From Sipunculus nudus (taxonomy: Eukaryota; Annelida; Sipuncula; Golfingiida; Sipunculidae): a stretch of 64,000 bases of DNA. The DNA is taken from positions 17,631,676-17,695,675 of the forward strand of contig CM049311.1 in the NCBI GenBank assembly GCA_026874595.1, given 5' to 3'. A model generated the notes under the pieces. That model saw only the letters and a list, made by a program, of their open reading frames with translations. It was not told where the DNA came from and did no database searches. Every line of letters begins with the position of its first letter. Within the stretch, counting starts at the first letter, position 1. Shown here in pieces: positions 11,842 through 24,045 of this stretch. The translations under genes were made by a program, and so were the position numbers.

Positions 11842-12991
11842 TTACTTGCAGAATCTGTCATAATGACCTAGTTTTAGGTTTCCAAGAAAATTTGTCAGAA
11901 CCTCTCTGGATGTTGCGTAAGAAGATTCTTGGCCAACAGGATATAATTTGAGCCCATCTGACTTTCAGGGTGCTCGATTAATTTTTTCCCTATAATTCGC
12001 AGAATGTAGATCATGAGCTTATTTCATTTTTCCCGAGGATATTTGCGTAGGACCTCCCTGGTTGTGCAGTCAGAAGATTCTATGTCTAGGGGTTACGGTC
12101 TGTGCCCTGTAAACGTCTGCGATGCTTTATTTGAAGGTCTAATAATAATGAATAAAATAATAATAATAATAATAATTAATTACTATTAAATAGTAATAAT
12201 AGTTATCTTCCAAATTACGAGATTATACTAGGTTTTGTGATCGCAGGAAGAATCAAAATTAATTAATGGCACGTGATTGTGGGGAGTGTCAATATCGATC
12301 AAAAAATTCTAACTGTGGATAAAGTAATGTAGTCCCATAATTAGAAGAATTGTGCAAAAAAACGAAAGAAAGTGAAAGTTTGTATAAGTGTTCTCTGGAG
12401 CCAATGATGAATTTCAGAAATAGGGCCAAACTAGAAATAAGTTATCTTGGCCAAAGGCCGAGGTGGCGGCCAAAATTGCCGCCAGATATCAATAACTTAA
12501 GTTATAAACTTATGTCCTTACAGAGCATTACAAGTACTCTATTTCGTTCTTTTTTTTTTTTTGCTGAAAATTCATTTTTTTTTTAGGTTCAAACCCTTGA
12601 GCAGGATTTTGTAATATTTCCTTTATTCAGTGGTTAAGCTGCATATTAAGAAGAATTGTACAAACAATGGGAGAAAAAACTTGGCATGATAATTGTTCAG
12701 ACCATACATAATTTGGATATGGGGCCAACCGAAAACAATCCTATCTTGGTAAGAATCCAAAATATAAATTGTACGTAAAGTTGTATATTCTATAACTGAT
12801 ATGAGGCGCTTTTTTTTCAACATAAATTTTTAATTTGTAGTATAGGCCTGAAGGGAAGTTCGGAATTCGATGATAATTCACTATAACCTTCATAATTCTT
12901 TACATATTTCAGGGGCGTAAATTTATCTTTCAGATTTGGGGTATGACTCGTAGGCGTGGGAGGGTAATCAACGTTGGGACAAGATTTTAAA

Positions 12992-13033
<42 letters not shown>

Positions 13034-13090
13034 CAGTATACCCACTTTCCCCCTACTGACGCCCGTGACATAGTTATACATATATTGCAG
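11842..13090. other. Intergenic or intronic sequence with CA/TA microsatellite
   Basis: Holds a (TAA)n-like tract near 12,150-12,180 and a (CA)n(TA)n tract at about 12,992-13,033. The tract is preceded by GGGGCGTAAATTTATCTTTC (12,912). It ends at the acceptor of the cysteine-rich exon at 13,091. An upstream coding exon ending in phase 0 would be expected for that gene; I could not identify one. Confidence 0.5.
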
Positions 13091-13343
13091 ATAACCGAGT
13101 GCAAACTCCTTGTGAATTTGAGGATCATTCCGCACAAGACGACTCCTGGAGACTGTAAGGGTACTGTAACCACGAAGGATTATGGGACAGTGAAAAAAGG
13201 TGCACCCTGCGATAAACAAGCGCAGCAAATGCCCGGCATTGTCTACAGAAAACCGACCATCAAATGTAACGCAAAAAAACTAGCAAAGGCAAACGGGTGC
13301 AAGTGTTGCAATAAGGCTAAAGTGGCATTCCGCTGTTTAAAAT
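13091..13343 (+). CDS. Cysteine-rich secreted-type protein, internal exon
   Basis: This exon opens after a TTGCAG acceptor in phase 0 and closes at AAAT|GTGAGT in phase 1 (253 nt, 84 codons plus one base). The translation begins ITECKLLVN and is rich in Cys and Lys. It has one Cys in each of TEC, PGDC, GAPC and TIKC, then a GCKCC cluster and FRCLK. The CKCC...VAFRC pattern recalls cystine-knot (CTCK-like) domains, but spacing is not diagnostic, so I leave the family open. Phase 1 fits the acceptor at 14,106, where the frame closes after 18 codons. The start exon and signal peptide were not found. Reading through the donor instead would stop at GAG TAG, giving a protein ending in CLKCE. Confidence 0.55.
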
Positions 13344-14105
13344 GTGAGTAGATTGAAGCGCCCCCCCCCCCACACACACAAACTTACACCCGCCTTAAAC
13401 TGACTGCTAATAATATGTAAGCTATGGAATGTTAAACCTTTGATATAAAGCCAAGGTAAAAAATATATAGATTGTAAATATAAAATATATAAATTTTAAT
13501 CACAATTGAGAGAAAGTTTGTAATGGATAGTAGGGGAAATTGACGTGTACTAATCAACGCAGAAGGAAGCATAGCCTGGTAAACGAAGTCAAAAATGGGT
13601 TATATTGAACCTTGATATCAGTCTATGAGTCTTTTAAATATAAATCTGGCGGAGAAGGCTCGTGCTTCCTTTTATCCACAAACATGAGACGTCCGCATGT
13701 GAATTAGTCTCTGTTACTTTAAGAACGGTCATTCGGAACACCTCGCCCGATCGTAGCCTATCAGGACTCGTGAGTATATGTATGGCCAAATGGTACACCA
13801 CCAATTATTGAAAACTTCGCCGGAAATCCGTCGGGTTGCCATTTCTACTGATTTTTCAAAGAAAAAATAACATATTTCAAATTTTATTAGTCGTAATAAT
13901 GTGTATTATGTCGGCTTGATATGTTCCTGAACATCAAATATGACCAGGCTCTGACTGTAATTTCACTAGAAAGTTCAATTTATCATAGATGCCTCATACA
14001 TCGCCACTAGGGGTGGGCTTTCTGGCGTGAAGTTTATCTTTGTGCAGTCCATATAAGTCTACATGGGATTTTCTCTCCATCTCTTGAACCATTGTTTTTT
14101 TATAG

Positions 14106-14161
14106 CTTTAAACGTAGAATATGGCAGTTCCTGTATCCAAAATACTTTGCTTTGCTTTTAA
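14106..14161 (+). CDS. Cysteine-rich protein, candidate terminal exon
   Basis: A strong polypyrimidine tract and TATAG acceptor (14,075-14,105) lead into a phase-1 frame that joins the donor at 13,343. It encodes a short tail with two cysteines (SSCIQNTLLCF) and then TAA at 14,159-14,161. Phase agreement and the extra cysteines support it, but at 56 nt it could arise by chance. The other frames through this area (14,092-14,429) run into a poly-G tract and look non-coding. Confidence 0.4.
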
Positions 14162-14795
14162 AAAGCGCACAACAGTTGTGCAATTTACCTGGCCTTGGCC
14201 TTGCCGGAATACTTTCCATGGCAGGCCCCTATCTGCTTCGCTGGCTAGAAGGCAAGAAGGGGTTCATTCAAGGTGTTTCGAGTGCGACAGTTTCAATCGC
14301 TGTCTCTCGTGGACAGTACTGCTCTATAGCAGAGGGGGGGGGGGGTGTTTGACGCCATGTTACTTCGTAATTAAATATATGTTTTGTCACAGAACAAGTA
14401 AGGGACGACCGTATAACATTCTGAATTGATGCAAAACCAATTGTTTAAAGGAATAACTGCTATCATTAAAAACGCAATCCACAAATGACATGTTGGTCTT
14501 TGCCGCTCCAGTTTGAGACCGCTTGATTCGAGTGTTAAAGGCACATATGTCATGCTACCAAGTCACACAAATATGTTTGTATTATTTTATCTCACATATT
14601 TTGTTAATACGCCAAGAAAACCTTTACAAATTGCATAATATTTTACTGGACCATTACCAGTTTGCCCAACCTCCATTTCTTCAGCTGTTTTATTGTAAAA
14701 TGTTATTATACACATATATAATTCTACCATTCTTAAAAAAATTATTTAAAGTTCCATATGCGTTAATCTTTATAGATTTTCCTTACCTTGATTAA

Positions 14796-14852
<57 letters not shown>

Positions 14853-15595
14853 ACCTTTTATATCTTTGCTTCAGATAGAAATAAAGGAGCTTTGCTTAAA
14901 CATATTTTTGTTAATTGTTCAGAGAGAGAGAGAGAGAGAAGGATGCTGCATGGTGAATTATGTTTTCAGATTTTTAATTTTTTTTAAAGCAGTCGCTAGA
15001 AAACAAAGTAATAAACCAATTGCAGACATTTTGAAATATTTGAATTTATTGAAGAACTTACTTCCTTAAAACATAGTTGAGACAGGATACTGGTCAAACT
15101 TATGACAAAAATAAAATCAGTCCCATCATTTATTTAATATTCCCGTGAAGTAAGGTTCTCTACATGCGGATTTTCTCTACACAAGACACCTCTAGCAGAT
15201 AGCGCCTCTTCCTTGTATCTGCGGTTCCCGCACGTTTCATGCTGCAAAATATTCATTAGTTATTTTTAAAAAAATTAACATTTTCCCCGTGTCAACATAT
15301 TCATTGACACTACAGCGTCACCTGGTTACATGTGTAATCGTTTTTAAAGGAAAGAAAGTGAATCCTGTCTTAGGCTATGAAAAAAAATGAAATGGACCAA
15401 TGACCTGACGTGTCGTCACTGTAACCTGGGTTACCAATTCGGGTGCATGTGTACCCATATTTGTTCTGCTTTTATATTTTTCTGTCATCTAAACCAGCCC
15501 TCGGGCGCTGGCAGGGGTGAAAACGAAGGATTAAATTAACGTCATTTAACAGAAGGGTTAACACATATTTGACATCAACACATGGTGATCATTCA

Positions 15596-15626
<31 letters not shown>

Positions 15627-16960
15627 GGCTAGGGTTATTACTTTACTATGGCGGTAAATAATGAGAGCATATTCACAACGGCGATGTTAAATTCGATACT
15701 GACGGAGCGCCGATTTACTTCTTATGTAAAAGAAACCCTGTACAGTAACATTCCCAGAGGACAAATATATGGGACAAAAATGTTCATAATAAAGAAACCT
15801 GACTAATATGTATGTATGTTTTAATAAATAATTTGAAATTCTACACAAGAGCCAGGAGATTCTTGGTTTTTGATCGTTTCAACTAATTACGTATTCACGC
15901 GAAAGTAGTGTTGAAAGTCTACTAGCTAACTCGGCATAATTGTATACCTGTACCAAGTTGTTCAGCTCCCTTTATTTCTAAACTTCTGTATCCGCCCCTG
16001 GTTACGTTATTAATTTTTTCATACTATAAAGTCCGTCCCACCACCCCTGTCCACCTGATTTTTTGCGATTATCTCCACATTAGACAAGCTTACCAAACAA
16101 ATATTGCACCAATGAAGAAAGAGAAAATGCTAAATTTTGGTACCCTACCTGCTTACGATATAAATATTATTCACTTTACGGCCCGGTTGAATTGCATCGA
16201 TTATATATCCGAAGTTCATGGCGACCCTAACAAGTGACCATCGTTTATCCTCCTTGGAAATGAATAGGAAGTAATGTGACGTAACAGTGTAGCGCGTGCA
16301 CGAGAAGAATACAAGTCTCCCTGTAAACAGAGGTGGACAACTCTTGATCATCGGTCCAGTTTATTTGGGTGCCTCTTTTTAGGTCACGTCTCTTATGACG
16401 TCAACAATGCCCCCTGTTATGTACATTTCATTTACTGATGGCAGAGAGTCTCAACAGGTTAATCATAAAATGGTTTTAAATTGTTTACAGGTAAACGACG
16501 TTAGGTAGGCTATTATTTCCTTAATAGTTACGTAAGCATTTTCCGTTTTTTTTTTTTTTGTTTTTTTTTTTTTTTTGCCCTAGGGGCAGAAGGTTTTGGC
16601 CTTCTTAAACTCGCAAAAAAATCGTGAAGAACAGATGGGCAGGGGTGGTGGAACGAACTACAGCTTACAATACCCGATCATTAGTTTGCACTTTAAGACC
16701 AATTTACTTTCATCCCCAATACGATAATAAAATGAAGACTGGCAAAAGATTTAACTATCAAGTAATAACACAACACACCCGTGACAGGTGAAAACTTTTT
16801 TGCACAGGCCATTGGAAATTTTCTGAGAAGTCAATTTGTAAATTAATAAGCAAACGTTTATTTCGAACCCAGTGATCGCATTTTATAAATAGAATCAAAT
16901 TATGCATTAGTTTCATATAAACATCTAACCATGTCCGACCCTATGAGTCTTAGAAGGTAA
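14162..16960. other. Gene-poor stretch with microsatellites
   Basis: Contains poly-G near 14,332-14,345, (TA)n near 14,801-14,843, (GA)n near 14,921-14,938, a poly-G run of about 22 bases near 15,603-15,625 and poly-T near 16,546-16,576. ORFs at 14,523, 14,866 and 16,145 (minus) match nothing I know. Confidence 0.5.
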
Positions 16961-16989
16961 AATAAGCAAAGGTATCATAAACAAGTGAA

Positions 16990-17345
16990 AAACAAAATAT
17001 TTCTATTTCTGCTGATTTGACCTTGAAGATGAAGTTGAAGGTCACCGGTTTTTGAACACGTCCTAGCTTTTTTTAGGAATATTTCACAAGTCGAATTCCA
17101 TGTAAATATATCAAGTTTTGGCGTTCACAAATATTTTTTATATTCTGGCTGATATGACCTTGAAGATCCAGGATCAGGTGGCCAGTTTTCGAACTAGTAT
17201 GAAACAATAAGTGTTTCAAATTTAAGGTAAAAATAAGCAATACTTGAAAAGTTATGGGGTTCGTAAAAAAAATCTATTACGGCCTATTTAACCTGGATAA
17301 TGAAGGTCAAGGTAACCGGTTTTCGAACTTTTCCGAGATTTGGTT
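16990..17345. repeat. Three-copy tandem repeat with TGACCTTGAAGATCMAG
   Basis: Phrases of the type TGACCTTGAAGAT...GGTCA...GGTTTTCGAAC recur at about 17,018, 17,155 and 17,291 with spacing near 136 bp. The intervening parts (ATATTTCACAAG / TGTTTCAAATTTAAGG) drift strongly. Related phrases occur again at 20,660-21,530. Confidence 0.6.
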
Positions 17346-18465
17346 ATAAAAGAGAATTTAGTATTTTATTTTAAAAATGGAGTCTTGTTAAAAAGTCGCG
17401 TTAACAATTAATGACAAACGACGACTACAGACAACGACGACAAACCAAACACTTAAAATAAGTCTCCCCCCCCCCCAACCCCTATAGATGGGTATCTTCA
17501 TGGATATTTTGAAATACCCCTGGATTTGTAGAGAAATAAGTACAATGAACTCCTTCGGTAACACTGAATTTGCATCATTCCGACAGTTCATCAAAAGGGA
17601 GGCATGACCACAAAGAAGTTTCATGACAAAGTTTACTGCGACCACCATCGTAACGTAGAATTCAACCGAACTCGTCGTCATGTACACCCGCTTTTGGCTT
17701 CGATTTGGTGTTCAAAAAAAGGCAGCGATATGTCTCCACTCAGTATTTAACTAAAACATGTACAAAGCGGTAAATAAATGCTCAAAATCGGTCTTATTGT
17801 CTCCTCAAAAGCATATTTTATTCTCTTTAAACTACTTTGGATATTCCTTTAGAAAGGGAAGCCCATAATGCAATTCGAACGTGTAAACACCATGCATGTA
17901 ATGACCGTCGGTGGGGCCCACGTGTTCCAGGGTCCACAGCGACATTTTAATATGCGCAGTCATATAATTTGCTGGGAATGCAATTATGACATTTATAATC
18001 GAATCTAAATTTACACATTCTGTCGAAATTATGCCAACTTCAACTTAAAAATAGCTTATTTTCTCATATTCTTCATCGGTCGTCATTCATATGGCAATGC
18101 ACGGGAAGAAATAATAATTACTGAAATTTTCAAATTAAAAGAAATACTAAAATAAAAATGTTACCCCTACCCCCATCAGGTTCTGATAAAAGGGCTTAAG
18201 AAGCATTTAAATGTTTATGTTGCTTTATCATATTATTTGTAATATTAAGATAAACTGATCATGTAATATACAATTAAATGCATATACAGGGAGGCAAAAC
18301 GCGTAAAAACAGTAAACCCAGTAAAACCCGTGCAATTAGACCCGTGGAAATGACCAGAAAAGTGGTCTTTAATTCACAGGTGGTCTTATTAGACAGATCA
18401 GTTTTATCCAGTGTGAATCCTTTTGGTTTACTCAAGGTGTGGGTTTATAATAGACACGTGGTCTT
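17346..18465. other. No recognised gene
   Basis: A poly-C run lies near 17,466. The minus-strand ORF at 17,388-17,687 crosses it and shows no known domain. Nothing else is supported. Confidence 0.5.
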
Positions 18466-18469
18466 TTTT

Positions 18470-18880
18470 AGGGACTCTGACTTGTTTGACTCTGACTCTG
18501 ACTTTATTGGACTATGACTTGTACAAGTACTCGGACTCCTAGGTAAGGACTCGCGAAATAAAGATTTATGAACATGTGGGTGTAATTAATAGAATCCATG
18601 TATTACAAAATAATGATAATACAAAGCTTTTCACAGAACTGGGAGCTATAAATGTAATTTACCACTAAAGTAAAAGCGTGTGTGAACTGTAACTGCAAAA
18701 TGTACATGACAATCTTAAATTTCCATTTTTAATTGCTTTTTTACCACGATATTTGTATTGGAATCGGACTTGGACTCGGGTTCCAAATGACTCGGTCTCG
18801 ATGAAGGCGGACTTGGACTCAAATCCTAAAGACTCAGACTTGTACTTGGACTCGAGTGGCTTGGACTAGAACATGCACTC
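18470..18880. repeat. GACTCC/GACTTG degenerate repeat, copy 2
   Basis: GACTCTGACTTG-type words at 18,475-18,555 and GGACTTGGACTC-type words at 18,765-18,875 flank about 210 bp of AT-rich sequence. This is the mirror of the design at 1,335-1,715 in inverse orientation, so the two are probably copies of one dispersed family. Confidence 0.55.
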
Positions 18881-19029
18881 GGATGGTGCAGAATCGACTT
18901 CATCACTGTGCTTATCAAATATTTTCATTTTAAAAAGTGTGGGTTCAATATCTGAAAGGGTTCTACTTTACCCTACTTTCAATAAAAAAATAACATTTTA
19001 TCGTTCTTTAAACATATATACGGAAAAAA

Positions 19030-19385
19030 CTTCATTTTTTCAATTATTTTTCTTGACGTCATTTGTGTACGCGATGTCACTTACAAATATACCAAATGTG
19101 GGTTCATCACAAACTAACATAAATCAGCTAGAACATGCAGTAACCCATTTTGTCTTATTTTTCTTGGTGTGTTACGCGACGTCATGGACAAAAATACGAA
19201 ACTGGGTTCCCTTTGCTCAAACTATTTGCGGGTTCACAGGCAGAAATGTGGAAATTTCGTTAAAATGTGGGTTCAGTATGTGAGTGCTTATTATCGACCC
19301 ACATCTAATGAGAATTTGGGTTCACATTGTTTTAGCCCACATAAGTTTACCCTATATCAAGTCCATATACCCACAAACGTGAATA
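19030..19385. repeat. Loose tandem repeat with GACGTCAT and GTGGGTTCA words
   Basis: GACGTCATxxxxxACxCGAYGTC-like and AATGTGGGTTCA-like words recur at about 19,055-19,110, 19,160-19,215 and 19,240-19,325. The ORFs of 136 and 73 codons across it share no similarity to known proteins and appear to be by-products. Confidence 0.4.
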
Positions 19386-20031
19386 CGTGAAAAACGTGGA
19401 TACGCAGCGAGTTGTCAAAGTTTGAATTCGGATACCGTCATAACGTATACACTATTTATAAAAGTAAACCTCCCAGTTCATTTTAAGTGAAGAGATTCAC
19501 ATCATATCAACATGACGTCATGACTGTATTTTGCCATAGCCAACCATTGTTCTCTTCATTATACAGGCCACCCCGTTCAGTAGTTACTATATGATTTTTT
19601 CAGCCCGCACCAGCCCTGAAAAATTTTTTTTCTGCCCGCACCCGCATCGCATGTCTCATGTTTCAAGCCATAAGTCAAATCGCAAAATTGTTTTTAAAAA
19701 AATATTTCAAAGTTTTCATTATCCAAAGTTTTACATGTCAAGGATATTTTTTACAGCATAAATATCAGCCAAGCTTATTGATTTTTAATATATTTGAAAC
19801 ATTTGATAAGTGGAGAGAAATAAATAATTTAAATAAGTTTTCTAAGGATTTGAATCATGATTCATGAAATATTTTGAAAGACATGTTCGATTGCCTAATA
19901 TAGACACATGCAGTTATTTAAAATACATCATGTTTTCATGCTTAACTGGGGAAATAAGCAGTCCTTTCATTTTCTTGTGACTGTTTCAGAAAAATGAGTC
20001 GGGTACTTAATATATATATATATATATACAA

Positions 20032-20071
<40 letters not shown>

Positions 20072-20635
20072 TTATACACTCATCTTAGAGCTATGATTCA
20101 CGATTCAAAATGGCCATCTCTATCTCTCCTGTCCTACTGACTTGATACTGGATCAGGTTCAAACAAACGTGCAGTCTTGACGCATAAGTGAATACTGCTT
20201 TACACATGCAACTATACTGCTAAAAAGGATGGAAGAGGTGTTATAAATATAATAATTATCTGAGTAAAATATCTACCGTGCACTAAACCCGTCAACTACA
20301 GACTGTATATGTTGCGTATAGGTATGCCAGAAACTATCTCACAGCTTAGAATGCTGATAGAAGTCATGTCATGGAAGTCATAGTCGGCGACGCTGGGATA
20401 TTTTCTTTTTTATATCGGTCGCTAAACAAAGGGGCCTGTGGGTCACGGCGCTCAGCTGAACTCGATTATTACAATACATCTATAAACTTCTACCTTTTAG
20501 AAATGAGGCGACTTTTATTGGGTTTTTTTAATTTAACACTATATGATATAAACTAACAAATAAGCCATGTGTCATGACCCTCCGCTAACAATCATGATAT
20601 TTCAGGATACAATCACAAGAGGAATTTTATCATCT
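19386..20635. other. No recognised gene
   Basis: Contains (TA)n(CA)n(TA)n near 20,010-20,071. No coding signal was found. Confidence 0.5.
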
Positions 20636-20639
20636 GAAA

Positions 20640-21545
20640 GCCCAATTGAAATTAAATTCAGATGTGACCTTGACGTTTCGTTTGGCCTTCTGACACTAGA
20701 GTCGACATGCAGGGTTTGACTTATTTAAAGGCTGACGCCAGTCAAGACTGATCTTTACAGGTTAGTTTAGAGAAGAATAAAATCAAGGTCAAGTGCAACA
20801 ATTTCATCACTCCTCTGAGATTTTGAAGGAGTTTGAGAACATTATGTCTGTCAAATTTGATGACAAAATAAAAATTAAAACGTTAACAAGAAATCTTTGT
20901 ACGATAAGTCCAGGGGCTTCAGAGGAAATGACATGGGTAGCATAGGACGTTTCTCAGGTCCCTAGCCTGCGATATTTCAGCCAGCGGAAAAATGTATAAC
21001 ATGTTTGGGGCAAACTAATTCAGGACATCTACCGATTGATAGGTGTTGTGGCCCAGGCGGTGAATGGAGTCACACGTGATTTGATTAGGTGGACGCATGA
21101 GATCGCACCCGGTCTACTTTTTTTGACACTCGTGTACAGAGTAAGCCAACGGTTTCATGGTAGTCTATTGGCAGGTACCATTTTATTTCAAAGAGAAGAC
21201 GTTATTTTTCTAATTAATTCAACAGGTGATTAGGCCCCATAATTTATAAAGATGATGAACTATAATGCGGCTGCTTTGACTTTGTAGATCAAAGTCAAGG
21301 TCGACATATTTTTTCCTAGTCAAAGAGCACTGTATTTATGCCATATTTGATTAGCAAATTTTCAGTGTAATAATAGTTATAAATTTCCGCAGATTGGACC
21401 TTGAAGATCCAGGTCAAGTTTTCGGATTATTTTTCTTAAACCTCAGAGAATTTTGCATGCAGAAACAAATGATGCGACGAATTTGAAGAAAAATATGTAG
21501 GTCAAGGTCAAAAGTTTTCAAACTCATCCGAAGAATCAATCAAGT
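20640..21545. repeat. Dispersed AAGGTCAAG / TTGACCTTGA repeats
   Basis: GACCTTGA, CAAGGTCA and AAGTCAAGGTCGA words recur at about 20,665, 20,785, 21,285, 21,410 and 21,503, next to GTTTTCGGAT/GTTTTCAAACTC phrases like those at 17.0-17.3 kb. It is a drifted tandem or clustered repeat. The ORF at 21,036-21,233 inside it is not supported as a gene. Confidence 0.45.
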
Positions 21546-22829
21546 GGCGACACCATTCCTGAGCAACAGATGAAAAAAGGAATGAGAAACAGGTACCACT
21601 GATGTAACTTGGCAGTCTAACAAATAGACGAGGATGGCGGGGGGTTGAATCAGTGAGAAAAGAGAAAAAAAATAAAGATGGCACCAATATTCTTCTGAAA
21701 TAATTACATTGGTCTATACATTGTCATGTCTTCATTCATAATTCATTCAAAAAGTTCCTATATCATATAAGTAAGCTAAAATGATAAGCCTTACATGTAA
21801 ATCCCACAATTGAGACCATCTCGAAATTCAGAACTAGGATTATGGTCCCTAGTGTAAGAAATTACTCAAAATTAAGACCACTTTAATACATTTATTTTAT
21901 GTACCTTCAGGAGGATACATGTAATTCGTTTCTAAAGTTCTTATGCCACTCAGGCATAGTAAATAGTAAACCGTGCCAGGAGTCACTGTAATTAGTGTCT
22001 ATAGTCTTTAGGCCACTCAGGAATGTCAATTAGCAAAGTGTTCATGGACAGCTTACTATAGCTAAAAGGATGGTATCTCTGCTTGTTAAAACTGACAACT
22101 TTCTCAGTTATGATAAGCCGCCCTATTGATCTTCATTGCATCCCTGGCCACTGCACTGCATATCTGCATAGAAAAAGATCATAATCCATTATAATCCATG
22201 TAACCCAAATATAATCAAATGAGTCTGCAACACAGGCAAACCAATTGTAAAACGCTATCTGATTCTGTCAGACTGTGTACAAAAAGTGAAGGAATAAATG
22301 TTTTGCACAGGCTTTGCTTTTTATTCAAAGCCATGCATACAATTATAATTTAATTATCCATGGACGGGGCAGAGTGCCACAGGTTTCAAGAGCTCTGCAA
22401 ATTTGGTAAAATTTGGACAATTTATCATCTTGACTTATAAAAAAACCTGGGCAAATTCATTCTCCGAGTTCTTAAACTATGACCCGTTGAAGACAGAGCG
22501 TAAGCCATTTCATCAGCTTTTGCACACATTTATAATGGCCATGTGGGCGGTCTCAACTTGGAGGTGGCCAAGCGGGACAATGGGACTCTGGTGACAAGTT
22601 AAAGGTGAAGGCCTTTTTTGTTTATATGTGAAAAAGGTCAGCTGATAGATGTCTCTATGCACAGGTTGGTGTTTCATTGAACCTTCTAAATGTTGAAAGC
22701 ATGAACACCTTTGCCAGTAATAACTGTATAAGTGATGAAAATATTAAAATAGACTGATAGAATGGGCCCTATGTAACTTTCTTTTGGTTCAGGTAACTGC
22801 CTCTATATTTTAAAGCTTGCTTAACTAAG
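21546..22829. other. No recognised gene
   Basis: A weak 80-bp two-copy repeat around ATGCCACTCAGGCATAG / AGGCCACTCAGGAATGTC is at 21,900-22,040. No supported coding region. Confidence 0.45.
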
Positions 22830-23163
22830 TATTGTGTACATCTGTAAATTCCATTGCGGTTTTGGTCTACGTGACAGGAGCTTACACTTCTGGCAACCAA
22901 GCTTGGCGTTTCACTCCTGCGGGTCTTGGGTGTGGGTCATCCCCATTGGTGGGTCATAACACCAAGGAACCCCTGAAAGGCGCACTAGTTAGTGAGTGAA
23001 ATACGACTTTTGGGCACAGTCTCCCTATTTAGCCTGCAGAACGCTCACCCTGGGTAGGGGCCGACCGTAAAAATCTCACCGCCTCAGCTGAGATTCGAAC
23101 TCACAATCTCCCGGCTTTGAGCCCTGTGCACTACCCCTGCATTACCCCTGAGCCACAAAAGCC
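22830..23163 (-). mobile_element. tRNA-derived SINE, family A, copy 2
   Basis: On the minus strand the element starts with a tRNA-like head. It has an A-box-like TGGCTCAGGGGTA close to 23,150 and a B box GTTCGAATCTC near 23,090-23,100. The body is shared with copies at 8,946 and 49,085 (GTCTACGTGACAGG, GTCTTGGGTGTGGGTCATCC, CCCTGAAAGGCGCAC). The internal promoter boxes mark it as a Pol III-derived SINE, not a protein gene. A short duplication (ACTACCCCTGCATTACCCCTG) sits within the head. Confidence 0.8.
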
Positions 23164-23427
23164 TTTTGACACTTTCATTTAGCGGCTTTTATCGGAGAGG
23201 TATTTCAGTACTGAGCAGCTGGATGCTGTCAGATATGGACTTTATATGGTATCTAGCTCTTTGCAAAATTTTCCAGGTGGTCAGCTGGTTAAGAGACAAA
23301 CATCCTGCAATAAAAATTGGGAAAGGTATAGTTCGAGACTGGCAAAGGCTTGGTATACTTTGGTGTGTTTTATAAACGGTGGCCCAGCCACTGATGTTTG
23401 TGAGGTGTTAAGTGGTCATTGCAAGTC
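23164..23427. other. Short spacer between SINE and Harbinger element
   Basis: The ORF at 23,166-23,375 in this spacer has no recognisable motif. The stretch ends at the TAA target site of the Harbinger element. Confidence 0.45.
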
Positions 23428-23619
23428 TAAAGCCAGGTTCACACTACAGACTTGCAACTGCTGACACATTCCAGTGGGCATTTAATGATTTTTCTGATAG
23501 CCTATATTCAGACTACAGATTACTGTCTCTGCACTAGCACATGCGGCCTCAGTGTGTTTAGTGCAATGGTTACTAAAAACATGACCATGCAAAGGTTCCA
23601 GTCCAAAAGGGCAGGTGCT

Positions 23620-24002
23620 TTTGCAGTTATTGCCATGTTAGTAAAACAGAAGGCCAAAAAAGATGGCAAAATCGTAAGATTTGGTCAAAATCATGGCTGA
23701 ACAGGAGAGGATCTCCGGTACTTTTAGTACTAGCTTTAAGAGCTGAGAGATGAAGACCTAAGGTTACTCAGGAACTTTCTGATGATGGATGAAGGATATT
23801 TTTAAAGGAATGCTTTAACTGGATGTAAACCTAATAAAACAGCAAGATACTCGTATGAGGTGATCCCTATCAGCAGTTTATATACTTGCTGTTACCCTGC
23901 GATATCTGGCAACAGGTAGGTGTACCTTTATCTTTTGTTTTTAAAGTTATTATCAAAGTTATTTTTTTATTTGTTATTTATATATGTGTGTGTTCATATC
24001 AT

Positions 24003-24045
<43 letters not shown>

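Noticed and set aside
14092-14429. Overlapping ORFs of 86 and 102 codons after the acceptor at 14,105
   Set aside because: They cross a poly-G tract and match nothing known. The third frame, with a short cysteine tail, fits the upstream phase better.
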